Both the position numbers and the translations under genes were made by a program. Shown one piece after another: positions 1 to 8,228 of a stretch of 32,009 nucleotides of DNA (position 1 is the first letter of the stretch; every line of letters begins with the position of its first letter). The notes under the pieces are model-generated. The model saw only the letters and a list, made by a program, of their open reading frames with translations, had not been told where the DNA came from and did no database searches. This stretch comes from Paraglaciecola arctica (GTDB taxonomy: Bacteria; Pseudomonadota; Gammaproteobacteria; Enterobacterales; Alteromonadaceae), in contig NZ_JAHKQO010000047.1 of assembly GCF_018861065.1 (NCBI RefSeq), forward strand, positions 1 through 32,009, written 5' to 3'.

Positions 1-38
1 ATCTACTGCTCGTGATCACGTGCAACAGATTAATAGTA

Positions 39-110
39 GATTCCGGCCAGGAGACTGCCGGAATGACCGTAATCCCTCCTTGTCATTCCCGAATGCTTTT
101 ATCGGGAATC
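39..110. repeat. Pair of REP-like hairpins (GATTCC...GGAATGAC family)
   Basis: Two imperfect palindromes lie head to head. The first (39-67) pairs ATTCCGGC with GCCGGAAT and ends in GGAATGAC. The second (82-110) begins GTCATTCCCG and ends CGGGAATC, so it is the opposite orientation of the same element type. They belong to the same family as the large array after 30619. Nothing coding is seen in the first 280 bases. Confidence 0.7.
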
Positions 111-279
111 CAATGTTAAATAACCTGAGCTCGGATTAAATAGACTGACTAGCGTTCCATCAAAAAAATCTGCTGCTCACCTTAAGTGAACAGCTTTACT
201 CTGCACCGGCACTTTTAAAATCGAATAATGCGTTTACAGCTCGAATCCTATCAATATCCTTGCTATATTCGCGGTGAAT

Positions 280-393
280 AAATAAGGTTTTGTGTGTTTA
301 TGCGCACAAGTTAAATGGGAATTTGGTGTAAATCCAAAACTGTGCCCGCAACTGTAAACGTCGATTAATACGTAAGTCAGATACCAGCCTTGT
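280..393 (+). ncRNA. Cobalamin riboswitch (upstream of btuDC operon)
   Basis: The stretch holds the diagnostic order of a cobalamin aptamer: GGGAATTTGGTGTAAATCC near 318-336, then TGTGCCCGCAACTGTAA near 341-357, then the B12-box region AGTCAGATACCAGCC at 375-389. A short closing helix AAGG/CCTT is plausible near 284-287 and 388-391. It lies about 180 bases upstream of an ATP-binding subunit for cobalamin uptake, which agrees with the usual role of shutting off uptake when adenosylcobalamin is plentiful. The exact ends are estimated. Confidence 0.9.
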
Positions 394-398
394 ATACC

Positions 399-434
399 TT
401 TGAAGTAGCAAACTATTTCAAAAGATCCTTTTTT
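399..434 (+). terminator. Possible riboswitch attenuator hairpin
   Basis: TTTGAAGTAG (399-408) pairs with CTATTTCAAA (413-422) with one G-U wobble and a four-base loop, and a run of six T follows at 429-434 after a six-base spacer. This directly follows the aptamer, where an expression platform is expected. The stem is AT-rich and the T run is not immediate, so termination is only possible. A second imperfect hairpin could form further down between about 445 and 508, also before the gene. Confidence 0.4.
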
Positions 435-572
435 AATTTTCGTGCGGGAACACACGGATACATTATCTGTTTAGCACTTTTGTGCTGTTATTGATGTGTT
501 TCCCTGCCTGCATTACTTGAGTTATCACTTTGATTGTGAAAGTTGTTCTGATTACTAGGTGTGAGTTAACAC

Positions 573-1406
573 GTGTCTAATTGTTGTACCCTTGTCGCTA
601 AAAACATCAACCTAAAAATCGCTCAACAGCAGATTTTGTCTGATATCAGTCTAAGTTTGGACTCAGGCAAAGTGATGGGCGTTTTAGGGCCTAATGGCGC
701 GGGGAAAACCAGCTTACTTAAAATATTATCGGGGCAATTAGCCACTCAAAATGAAGTGAGTTGGAAAAACAAAGCATTAAGTGACTACGATTCAATGTCG
801 TTGGCGCAACAAATCGCGGTAGTAAATCAACTCAACGATAGTGTGTTTGCTTTAGATTTATATCAAATAGTACGTATGGGTTTGTTGCCGCACAAATCTT
901 TGCTTAGCAGGCAAACTCCCAATGATAAAAAGAGTATTCATGACGCTATTGCAACAGTCGGTCTCGAAAACAAAATCAAGCAAACTTTTAGTGCCCTATC
1001 AGGCGGCGAACAACAACGCGGTTTGATAGCCCGTGCTTTAGTGCAAAAAGCGGCGCTGATTATCTTGGACGAACCAGTTAATCACTTGGATGTGTATTAC
1101 CAACATCAGGTTCTAAAGTTATTACGCTCCCTTGCTCACAAGCTGAATATCACTGTGATCATGAGTCTGCATGATTTAAATCTGGCAGCCAATTATTGCG
1201 ATCATTTATGTCTGTTAGACCAAGGAAAGATTGTCGCTCAAGGTGCACCGCAACAGGTGCTTACTGCAGATCGCTTACAACAAGTATTTAAGCTTCCTTG
1301 CCAAGTCACCAAACAAGCTCATAACGCTGCCTTTCGAGTGGATTTTTATCCTCCAGATGAAATGGAACTTGATGAAATGCCAGCTTCAAAGGACCCGACT
1401 GAATGA
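573..1406 (+). CDS. btuD: Cobalamin ABC transporter ATP-binding protein BtuD
   Basis: This cytoplasmic ATPase powers vitamin B12 import through the BtuC channel. Its 277 residues carry a full set of ABC motifs: Walker A GPNGAGKTS (39-47), Q-loop Q86, signature LSGGEQQR (142-149), Walker B LIILDEP (162-168) and the switch histidine H200. The length fits the FecE/BtuD group. The start is GTG, with a weak AGGT ribosome-binding site about 12 bases upstream. It is the first gene after the riboswitch, and its stop overlaps the start of the permease by four bases (ATGA), implying coupled translation. By motifs alone it could serve siderophores; the B12 assignment rests on the riboswitch and on CobO and BtuF downstream. 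Confidence 0.88.
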   Translation: MSNCCTLVAKNINLKIAQQQILSDISLSLDSGKVMGVLGPNGAGKTSLLKILSGQLATQNEVSWKNKALSDYDSMSLAQQIAVVNQLNDSVFALDLYQIVRMGLLPHKSLLSRQTPNDKKSIHDAIATVGLENKIKQTFSALSGGEQQRGLIARALVQKAALIILDEPVNHLDVYYQHQVLKLLRSLAHKLNITVIMSLHDLNLAANYCDHLCLLDQGKIVAQGAPQQVLTADRLQQVFKLPCQVTKQAHNAAFRVDFYPPDEMELDEMPASKDPTE

Positions 1407-2425
1407 CTATAAAATGGTTGTGGTTAGGTTTATTGGTTGTGGTGTCCCCGATTGCAGCTCTATTTTTTGGTGCGGCAGATTTGTCAACTAGCCAGTTGAT
1501 TCAATGCATTACCCAAGGCTGCCAAGATCCAGTGAACAATATGATTTTTTGGGAGATTCGCGCCCCTAGGGTTTTTGTTGGTTTTTTAGTGGGTGCAGGC
1601 TTAGCTGTGGCAGGCGCGACTTTGCAAAATATCACCCGCAATGGTTTAGCCGATCCCTATTTGTTTGGTGTGGTATCGGGCGCAGGATTAGGTGCTAGTA
1701 TTGCTACTTTGTTGTTTAGTAGTAAATTAAGCGAGCAACTCGGAATAATTGCTCTCTTTCCTAACTTGCCTTTTTCTCTGGCCCTACCTTTTGCGGCATT
1801 CCTAGGCGCATTGTTTTCGGTTTTTTTAGTGCAAATTATCGCATCAAAAAGTTTTGGTAGCCGGACCGAACATATGCTTTTAGCAGGTATAGCAGTGTCT
1901 TTTATGTTGAGTGCATTAAGTCATTTCATTTTATTTTTAGGTGAGCCTTTTGCAGCCAACAAGGTCATTTTCTGGCTGATGGGTAGCCTCGCCAGAGTAG
2001 AAGTTTGGTATGCCTGGGTCATGCTGCCGGTAGTGGTGATTAGCGTGGCGATTTTACTGCTTTATGGGCGTCATATAGACGCCTTACTGCTAGGTGACGA
2101 AAACGCCAAAACGCTTGGAGTACAGGTCACCCGTTTACGAATTTTATCTTTGGCAATTTGCGCCGCACTAACCGCTTGTATTGTGTCTTATTGTGGTGGT
2201 ATCGGCTTTGTTGGGTTGATGATCCCGCATATTGTCAGAAGTTGGTTGGGTGTGACTAGTCGTATAGTCATAGTTGGCTGCGTGCTGTTAGGGGGATGTT
2301 TTATGGTGTGGGTGGATGTGTTGGCTCGTGTGGCGCTTGCGGATCAAGAAATTCCTATCGGCATTATCACCTCCGCTATCGGCAGTGTATTTTTTCTATT
2401 GGTGATGAGTCAAAGACGTCATTGA
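1403..2425 (+). CDS. btuC: Cobalamin ABC transporter permease BtuC (FecCD family)
   Basis: This inner-membrane channel subunit is 340 residues long, close to the family norm (E. coli BtuC is 326), with about ten hydrophobic segments. The FecCD hallmarks are present: EIRAPRVFVGFLVGAGLAVAGA near residues 50-72, the LADPYLFGVVSGAGLGAS-type segment near 80-97, and the cytoplasmic coupling region GDENAKTLGV followed by GGIGFVGLMIPHIVR. It starts inside the end of btuD (ATGA overlap), so the two are made together. Specificity for B12 is inferred from the upstream riboswitch and the downstream cobalamin genes. Confidence 0.9.
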   Translation: MTIKWLWLGLLVVVSPIAALFFGAADLSTSQLIQCITQGCQDPVNNMIFWEIRAPRVFVGFLVGAGLAVAGATLQNITRNGLADPYLFGVVSGAGLGASIATLLFSSKLSEQLGIIALFPNLPFSLALPFAAFLGALFSVFLVQIIASKSFGSRTEHMLLAGIAVSFMLSALSHFILFLGEPFAANKVIFWLMGSLARVEVWYAWVMLPVVVISVAILLLYGRHIDALLLGDENAKTLGVQVTRLRILSLAICAALTACIVSYCGGIGFVGLMIPHIVRSWLGVTSRIVIVGCVLLGGCFMVWVDVLARVALADQEIPIGIITSAIGSVFFLLVMSQRRH

Positions 2426-2467
2426 AGATGTCATTGAAAAAACTAGGACAAAGGCAATCAAAGAAGT

Positions 2468-2590
2468 ATGAATCAATTAGTGACTAAAATGAGGCGATAC
2501 AAAAACAGCTTAACTATAACGATACTAGAGGATATCGTCAGTTTTCCATCACCACTAGCCGCAGCGACCTCAAAAGAAATCAAGCTATGA
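2468..2590 (+). CDS. Possible 40-residue ORF coupled to the CobC-like gene
   Basis: An ATG at 2468 opens 40 codons ending at a TGA that overlaps the ATG of the next gene (ATGA at 2587-2590). The product would start MNQLVTKMRRYK; I recognise no domain. The exact stop/start overlap favours real translation, perhaps as a leader that couples translation of the phosphatase across the 161-base gap after btuC. It could equally be chance, or a scar of a lost gene. No good Shine-Dalgarno sequence is seen. Confidence 0.25.
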   Translation: MNQLVTKMRRYKNSLTITILEDIVSFPSPLAAATSKEIKL

Positions 2591-3243
2591 CGCAGAAAGC
2601 TAACCACTTAAAGGCCACACAGTTCGACCTCATTCGCCATGGACAAATTGACGGCCCCGCGGCTTTATATGGTCGTACCGACGTAGCATTAAGTCCTGAA
2701 GGCTGGCAACAGATGTATCAACAAACTAATCGTCTAGAAACTTTCGATAATATCATTAGCTCACCACTAAGACGCTGCGAAGCGTTTGCATCAGAGCTTG
2801 CGGCAGATCATGGATTAACATTGCAAATTGAAGCTGGTATACAAGAATGTGACTTTGGTGAATGGGACGGCATTGAATTTGACGACCACTCCCAACATTG
2901 GCCTCTAATGACTTCTTTCTGGCATGATCCCGGTCCCAACACTCCCCCTCAAGGCGAATCCTTAGCGTCCTTTCATGATAGAGTCATTTCAACTTGGCAG
3001 ACTTTGTGTAAACAACACCTTGGGCAACACAACTTACTGGTTTGCCATGGCGGTGTGATCAGGCAGATTTTGGCTCACATTTTATCCACAGATTGGCGCT
3101 CTGGAGATTGGTACAGCCAACTACAAATAGGTTACGCAAGTTTAACACGTATTATTGTTCCATCTCACCCAGAGGCGAAACCCAGTGTAGCCTTTATTGG
3201 TCTTCCAGCCGACTTTAGACGTAACGATATAGATTTCGAATAA
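2587..3243 (+). CDS. cobC: Histidine phosphatase, CobC-like (alpha-ribazole-5'-phosphate phosphatase)
   Basis: This 218-residue member of the histidine phosphatase branch has the phospho-accepting motif LIRHGQ (R17, H18, G19), a second catalytic histidine in VCHGG (H154) and an acidic residue region near ECDFGEWDG (87-95). CobC removes phosphate during nucleotide-loop assembly of cobalamin. The assignment comes from family resemblance plus position between btuC and cobO; the superfamily is broad, so another phosphomonoester substrate is possible. No cobU, cobS or cobT is in the window, so if it acts in loop assembly its partners are elsewhere. Confidence 0.72.
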   Translation: MTQKANHLKATQFDLIRHGQIDGPAALYGRTDVALSPEGWQQMYQQTNRLETFDNIISSPLRRCEAFASELAADHGLTLQIEAGIQECDFGEWDGIEFDDHSQHWPLMTSFWHDPGPNTPPQGESLASFHDRVISTWQTLCKQHLGQHNLLVCHGGVIRQILAHILSTDWRSGDWYSQLQIGYASLTRIIVPSHPEAKPSVAFIGLPADFRRNDIDFE

Positions 3244-3284
3244 AACATCTACAAGCCACCTTATTTAGATAAAGAGTAACCATA

Positions 3285-3887
3285 ATGACGGACGAATCAG
3301 ACAACACCAAACACAAAGCGCGGATGCAACAGCAAAAAGCTAAAGTAGATCAACGTATTGCGGCGGCGCAACAAGACAAGGGATTGTTGTTGGTCATAAC
3401 CGGTAACGGTAAAGGCAAGTCCACCTCTGGCTTTGGCACTATTGCCCGCGCTGTGGGGCACGGTTATAAAGCGGCCGTGGTGCAATTTGTTAAAGGTGGC
3501 TGGGAATGTGGTGAGCGGGATTTATTGCAACAGCATGATGTGGAGTTTCATGTCATGGGTACAGGTTTTACCTGGGAAACCCAAGACAAAAACACCGATA
3601 TACAAGCTGCACAATCTGCTTGGCAGCACAGTAAAAAGTTACTAAAAGACCCGTCAATTAATGTGGTGCTGCTAGATGAAATCACCTACATGATCACCTA
3701 CAAATATATCGACTTAGACGAGGTCATAGCAGCGTTAACGGCACGCCCTAAAGATCAACATGTGGTTATCACGGGGCGAGCTTGCCACAGAGCGATTATC
3801 GACCTTGCAGATACCGTTAGTGAAGTGAGACCCGTCAAACATGCCTTCGATAACGGCATCAAAGCACAACAAGGAATTGATTGGTGA
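3285..3887 (+). CDS. cobO: Corrinoid adenosyltransferase CobO/BtuR
   Basis: The enzyme transfers the adenosyl group of ATP to cobalt(I) corrinoids in the cytoplasm. The 200 residues match the CobO/BtuR family: a basic, glutamine-rich N-terminal segment, the reversed-type P-loop TGNGKGKSTSGFG (about 39-51), AAVVQFVKGGWECGERDLL, and VVLLDEITYMITYKYID followed by VVITGRACHRAIIDLAD. An AAGAG-like ribosome site precedes the ATG. Its last four bases overlap the likely GTG start of the BtuF-like gene. In a salvage operon it turns imported B12 into the coenzyme, which is also the ligand of the upstream riboswitch. Confidence 0.93.
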   Translation: MTDESDNTKHKARMQQQKAKVDQRIAAAQQDKGLLLVITGNGKGKSTSGFGTIARAVGHGYKAAVVQFVKGGWECGERDLLQQHDVEFHVMGTGFTWETQDKNTDIQAAQSAWQHSKKLLKDPSINVVLLDEITYMITYKYIDLDEVIAALTARPKDQHVVITGRACHRAIIDLADTVSEVRPVKHAFDNGIKAQQGIDW

Positions 3888-4768
3888 GACAACTAAACCA
3901 CTACTTGCTAAGCGCCTTTTTTTGGGCATCTCTTGCTGTTCACCCAAATTTATATGCAGTAAACGGCGATAGTAAAGACTCACTACAAAAACAACGTATT
4001 ATTGCGTTAGCGCCACATATTGTGGAGTCGTTATATGCTATTGGGGCGGGTGAACAAATCATTGGTACTACTGCGTTCGCTGATTACCCTGAAGCCGCTA
4101 AAGATATTTTGCAGGTGGGTAATTACGCTCGTCTACAAATTGAGAAGATTATTCAGCTGCAACCTGATGTCATCATTGCATGGAAAACAGGTAACCCAAC
4201 TGATGATTTAGCGCGATTAGAAAAGTACCAATTAAAAGTGATCTATTCAGATCCTCAAACCTTAGAAGATGTGGGCAAGGAATTGATCATGTTAGGCAAA
4301 CTCACCGGACGAGAAGCTGCATCCAATAGTGTTGCCAAACGCTACCTCACTAGACTGCAAAAAATAAAAAAAACTTACGCTGAGCAGCATAAGGTTAGTG
4401 TGTTTTATGAATTATGGTCGCGCCCAATACGCACAGTGTCGAACAAAGCTTGGCCACAGCAACAACTGGAATTGTGCGGCGCCAGTAACCCATTTAAAAA
4501 CGCCACAGACGACTATCCTACCGTAGGATTAGAACAAGTATTAGTGACCTTACCCCAAGTGGTTGTGCAACCAGGTCATACCGGCGCAGAGAGCCCAGAC
4601 GCTTTAAATTGGTCACAATGGCAACATATTCCAGCTGTTAAGAATAATTTTATCTTTCACCCTAATGCAGACAAAGTGCACCGGATGACCACACGTATGT
4701 TAGATGAAGTGGTGATTTTGTGTGAGCAGATTGATACAGCTAGGCAATTTTATCTAACACAGGGATAA
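3884..4768 (+). CDS. btuF: Periplasmic cobalamin-binding protein BtuF-like
   Basis: This solute-binding protein of the BtuF/FepB fold would hand B12 to BtuCD. The preferred start is the GTG at 3884, which overlaps the cobO stop (GTGA); a TTG at 3881 is also in frame. The first 25 or so residues form a signal peptide (LLSAFFWASLAVHPNLYA). Typical motifs follow: RIIALAPHIVESLYAIGAGEQIIG, then VGNYARLQIEKIIQLQPDVIIAW, and a C-terminal lobe ending in a long helix. There are about 294 residues, slightly longer than E. coli BtuF. As the last gene of the operon it completes a B12 importer. Confidence 0.87.
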   Translation: MRQLNHYLLSAFFWASLAVHPNLYAVNGDSKDSLQKQRIIALAPHIVESLYAIGAGEQIIGTTAFADYPEAAKDILQVGNYARLQIEKIIQLQPDVIIAWKTGNPTDDLARLEKYQLKVIYSDPQTLEDVGKELIMLGKLTGREAASNSVAKRYLTRLQKIKKTYAEQHKVSVFYELWSRPIRTVSNKAWPQQQLELCGASNPFKNATDDYPTVGLEQVLVTLPQVVVQPGHTGAESPDALNWSQWQHIPAVKNNFIFHPNADKVHRMTTRMLDEVVILCEQIDTARQFYLTQG

Positions 4769-4918
4769 GAAAAGCCTTCGGTTTGATGACCAAAACAGTA
4801 TGTTTATTGTTACTTTGAACGATTGGCAATCATACAATGATGGTCTGCTGATTGACTAAAAACCTGAGGAAGCAGCCAGTGACATCCTCACGTATATATC
4901 CTAACTGGCTTCTTACGG

Positions 4919-5749
4919 TTAAATTCGATTATGACCGACTAACTCTTGTAACAGTTTGACTGTGTCAGATTCATGGATAAACCCTAAACCGATTTCGCGC
5001 GAAATCGACAGGTCTTTAATGGGTTTAAAATGAAGTTCATGATCTTTAACAATTTCATCAGACACTGGAATATATGCACAGCCTAATCCGGCTTTCACTA
5101 AACCTAAGGCATATTCAATAGTTTGAATCTTGGCTCTAGTGTCTAACCTCACATCGGCTTTGTTTAGGGCTTGTTTTAAATACGACCAACCTTCACAAGG
5201 GCTGCGCTCTACAAAAGCCAACCCTTGTAAGTCGCTGACACTAAGGGTCGTAACCGAGGTTAGTGGATGTTGTAGAGGAATAGCCAGTTGATACTCGTCT
5301 TTCCACATTGGGATAAAATGCTCGTTGTTTACGACTAAATCTCGGCTGATAATGCGCGCTTGGCAAGGTTCGTCTTGAGACACTAAGGTGAGCTCCAATG
5401 TGTCCACCGAGCGGGTCAGTGTGCCTAACAAATCACTCATTCGAGCCACGCCTAAACCTTTGATCAACCCCAATCTGAATGGCGTTTTAGTGACGTCAGT
5501 ACAAAACAGTTCTTTGATAGCGCTAGCTTGACCGAGTAATTGTTTCGCTAATGGATAAAGCTGTTCACCAGCATGAGTAGCCTGAACTCCTCTGGCATGA
5601 CGAACAAACAAGCTAGTGGATAAACTCTGTTCTAACTGTTTTAACGATGCCGATATAGAAGGCTGAGCCACAAATTTTTTCTTTGAAGCTCCACTTAAAC
5701 TGCCAGTTTCGTAAATAGTGACAAAATACTCTAATGCCCGTAAATCCAA
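4919..5749 (-). CDS. LysR-family transcriptional regulator
   Basis: The N-terminus is a standard LysR winged helix: MDLRALEYFVTIYETGSLSGASKKKFVAQPSISASLKQLEQSLSTSLFVRHARG (about 1-54). The rest forms the effector-binding domain, with segments such as EYALGLVKAGLGCAYIPVSDE. At 276 residues it is slightly short for the family (about 290-310). It is transcribed away from the fused ketoacid dehydrogenase gene, the classical layout for a LysR protein controlling its neighbour; that link is inference. The co-inducer is unknown. Confidence 0.9.
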   Translation of the reverse strand: MDLRALEYFVTIYETGSLSGASKKKFVAQPSISASLKQLEQSLSTSLFVRHARGVQATHAGEQLYPLAKQLLGQASAIKELFCTDVTKTPFRLGLIKGLGVARMSDLLGTLTRSVDTLELTLVSQDEPCQARIISRDLVVNNEHFIPMWKDEYQLAIPLQHPLTSVTTLSVSDLQGLAFVERSPCEGWSYLKQALNKADVRLDTRAKIQTIEYALGLVKAGLGCAYIPVSDEIVKDHELHFKPIKDLSISREIGLGFIHESDTVKLLQELVGHNRI

Positions 5750-5772
5750 GTGATTAGCCTTTTAAATTGATA

Positions 5773-5822
5773 TAGATAAAAACTATAGCAAATCAAGGTT
5801 ATTAATATTATTCCTTTATCTA
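5773..5822. promoter_or_regulatory. Candidate operator in the LysR/E1 divergent region
   Basis: An exact 8-base inverted repeat, TAGATAAA (5773-5780) and TTTATCTA (5815-5822), lies in the AT-rich divergent intergenic region. LysR proteins often bind two half-sites across such regions. AT-rich sequence makes chance matches common, so confidence is low. Confidence 0.25.
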
Positions 5823-5916
5823 AATAAATTTTATGATTTGTAATCACTGTGCACTGGGCTATTCAATCGCCTAGCTAACTAGCATTTTGGCAATTGAAAA
5901 TTTAGGGCCTATCCAC

Positions 5917-8139
5917 ATGATGCAAGATCGTAATATTAAGGTTAAACAACAGATTATTCATGCCGTTGAGACTGATTCGTTACCTACAGTTAAATCTTCA
6001 TTTACCCCCGCCGATCTAGGCTTGTCTAACGCACAATTGATAGACCTTTTTGAATCACAAGTGATGAGTCGCCATTTAGATTTCCAATCGCGCATCATGC
6101 AAAAACAAGGACAGAGTTTTTATACCATTGGCAGTGCAGGACATGAAGGGAATGCGGCATGTGCATTAGCATTTAAGCCCAATGATATGGCTTTTCTACA
6201 TTACAGGAGTGGTGCTTTTGTTATACAGCGCTCTAAACAAGTACCTGAGCAAAACCCTCTGTACGACATGTTATTAAGCTTTGCAGCGTCTTCCGACGAT
6301 CCTATCTCGGGTGGTCGACACAAAGTGCTCGGTAGTAAAAGCCTGTTTATTCCACCACAAACCAGCACCATAGCCTCACACTTACCTAAAGCCGTTGGTA
6401 CCGCTTTTAGCATTAGCCTTTCAAGAAAAGTAGATGTAGATAACGTATTAGAAAAAGACGGAGTCGTAGTTTGCAATTTTGGCGATGCCTCGTCGAACCA
6501 CTCCACTGCCCAAGGCGCCATCAATGCTGCAGCTTGGGCGGCCTACCAGTCAGTGCCTATCCCAATAGTATTTATATGTGAAGACAACGGTATTGGGATC
6601 TCTACCGCCACACCTAAGGGTTGGGTACAGGCTAATTTTGAACATCGAGCGGGGTTGCATTATATGCAGTGTGACGGCTTAGACTTACTCGATACCTATC
6701 ATAAAACCCAACACGCGGTTGAGATTGCCAGAAAACAACGTAAGCCTGTTTTTTTACATATGCGTACAGTGCGTTTGTTAGGCCATGCTGGCTCAGATTC
6801 AGAATTTACTTACCGTAGTAATGATTATATAGAAGACACCGAAGCTCATGATCCTTTGTTGTTTAGTGCCGCTTTGTTACTAAAACATGACTGTTTGAAA
6901 AGCCAGCAAATAATTGAATTATATCAAGATATAGAAAAACGCGTTGCAGAACTCAGCCAAATTGTTATCGCTAAGCCAAAGTTGACCAGCGCAGCACAAA
7001 TCAAACAGAGCATTATTCCACCACAAATAAACAGAGATTATCAGAGTACACTTTCTAAAACCCAACGTGATGCGTTGTTCAGCCATGAAAAACACAACCT
7101 TTCGAAAAAACAACACCTAGCGAAACTGCTAAATTGGAGCATGCTCGACTTAATGGCGCAGCAGCAAAATATAGTAATGTGCGGTGAAGACATTGGCGCT
7201 AAAGGTGGTGTGTATAACGTTACCAGTAAATTGGCACATAAATTTGGGCCGCAACGAGTCATAAATACCTTGCTTGATGAACAATCGATTTTAGGTATGG
7301 CAATAGGCTTAGCCCACAATGGTTTTTTGCCTATGCCAGAAATTCAATTTTTGGCATATGTTCACAACGCAGAAGATCAAATACGCGGTGAAGCGGCCGC
7401 CCTGCCCTTCTTTTCCAGTGGTCAATTCGCCAACCCTATGGTCATCAGAATCGCAGGTTTAGCCTACCAAAGAGGTTTTGGTGGCCATTTTCATAACGAC
7501 AACTCTTTTGCGATCTTTCGTGACATTCCAGGGTTGATCATTGCATGCCCCTCAAACGGAGCAGATGCAGTGGAAATGCTCAGAGAGTCTGTGAGGTTGG
7601 CTCAAGAAGAGCAAAGAGTGGTTGTGTTTATCGAGCCGATTGCCTTGTATATGAAAAAAGATCTACACCAAGAAGGTGATGCACTTTGGTCATTTGATTA
7701 TGTGCCTCCTAATGAAGCCAAACCTCTTAAAATTGGGCAATTAGGGGGTTTTGGTTCAGGCAAAGACCTGTGTATTATAAGTTACGGTAACGGTTATTAC
7801 CTAAGTCGACAGGCAGAAAAAATACTAGCTGAATCAGGGGTTCGATGCACAGTGATAGATCTGCGTTGGCTTGCCCCCCTAGATGAAAAAGCCATAGTTA
7901 AAGCAATTGGCGACATAAAAAAGGTATTAATCGTAGATGAGTGTCGTCAAACCGGCTCCATTAGTGAAGCATTAATTACCCTGCTACTTGAACATGATAA
8001 AAACTTTCCCACTCGCAAAGTAGAACGCCTAACAGCCCACGATAGTTTTATCCCGTTAGGCGTCGCGAGTTATGAAGTATTGCCTTCGTGCGAGCTGATT
8101 GTTGAACAAGCCAAACGCATGACTGAAGACAAAATGTAG
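5917..8139 (+). CDS. Fused E1 alpha/beta 2-oxoacid dehydrogenase (thiamine diphosphate-dependent)
   Basis: Alpha and beta chains of a branched-chain/pyruvate-type E1 are joined in one polypeptide of about 740 residues. The alpha part has the thiamine diphosphate motif GDASSNHSTAQGAINAAAW (from about 189) followed by FICEDNGIGIST. The beta part starts near residue 421 with MCGEDIGAKGGVYNVT and has LLDEQSILGMAIGLAHNG and AEDQIRGEAAALPFF; it ends with the transketolase C-terminal domain (ISYGNGYYLSRQAEKIL, VIDLRWLAPLD). E1 decarboxylates a 2-oxo acid and passes the acyl group to an E2 lipoyl domain, but no E2 or E3 gene is nearby. ATG 5917 has TTAGGG upstream; an in-frame TTG at 5887 is the alternative start. 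Confidence 0.88.
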   Translation: MMQDRNIKVKQQIIHAVETDSLPTVKSSFTPADLGLSNAQLIDLFESQVMSRHLDFQSRIMQKQGQSFYTIGSAGHEGNAACALAFKPNDMAFLHYRSGAFVIQRSKQVPEQNPLYDMLLSFAASSDDPISGGRHKVLGSKSLFIPPQTSTIASHLPKAVGTAFSISLSRKVDVDNVLEKDGVVVCNFGDASSNHSTAQGAINAAAWAAYQSVPIPIVFICEDNGIGISTATPKGWVQANFEHRAGLHYMQCDGLDLLDTYHKTQHAVEIARKQRKPVFLHMRTVRLLGHAGSDSEFTYRSNDYIEDTEAHDPLLFSAALLLKHDCLKSQQIIELYQDIEKRVAELSQIVIAKPKLTSAAQIKQSIIPPQINRDYQSTLSKTQRDALFSHEKHNLSKKQHLAKLLNWSMLDLMAQQQNIVMCGEDIGAKGGVYNVTSKLAHKFGPQRVINTLLDEQSILGMAIGLAHNGFLPMPEIQFLAYVHNAEDQIRGEAAALPFFSSGQFANPMVIRIAGLAYQRGFGGHFHNDNSFAIFRDIPGLIIACPSNGADAVEMLRESVRLAQEEQRVVVFIEPIALYMKKDLHQEGDALWSFDYVPPNEAKPLKIGQLGGFGSGKDLCIISYGNGYYLSRQAEKILAESGVRCTVIDLRWLAPLDEKAIVKAIGDIKKVLIVDECRQTGSISEALITLLLEHDKNFPTRKVERLTAHDSFIPLGVASYEVLPSCELIVEQAKRMTEDKM

Positions 8140-8228
8140 CGATAGTATTATCACTAAGCCAACTAAAATCTTGTGTGTATTTCTATGTAATTGTATCTTG
8201 GTACTTAGGCAATATGCAGGAAGCGCTT

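Noticed and set aside
234-455. Minus-strand ORF of 73 codons
   Set aside because: It lies antisense to a clear cobalamin riboswitch and its leader, which explain the sequence conservation.
4874-4910. Inverted repeat AGCCAGT/ACTGGCT between btuF and the LysR gene as terminator
   Set aside because: The loop is long (over 20 bases) and no T run follows on either strand.
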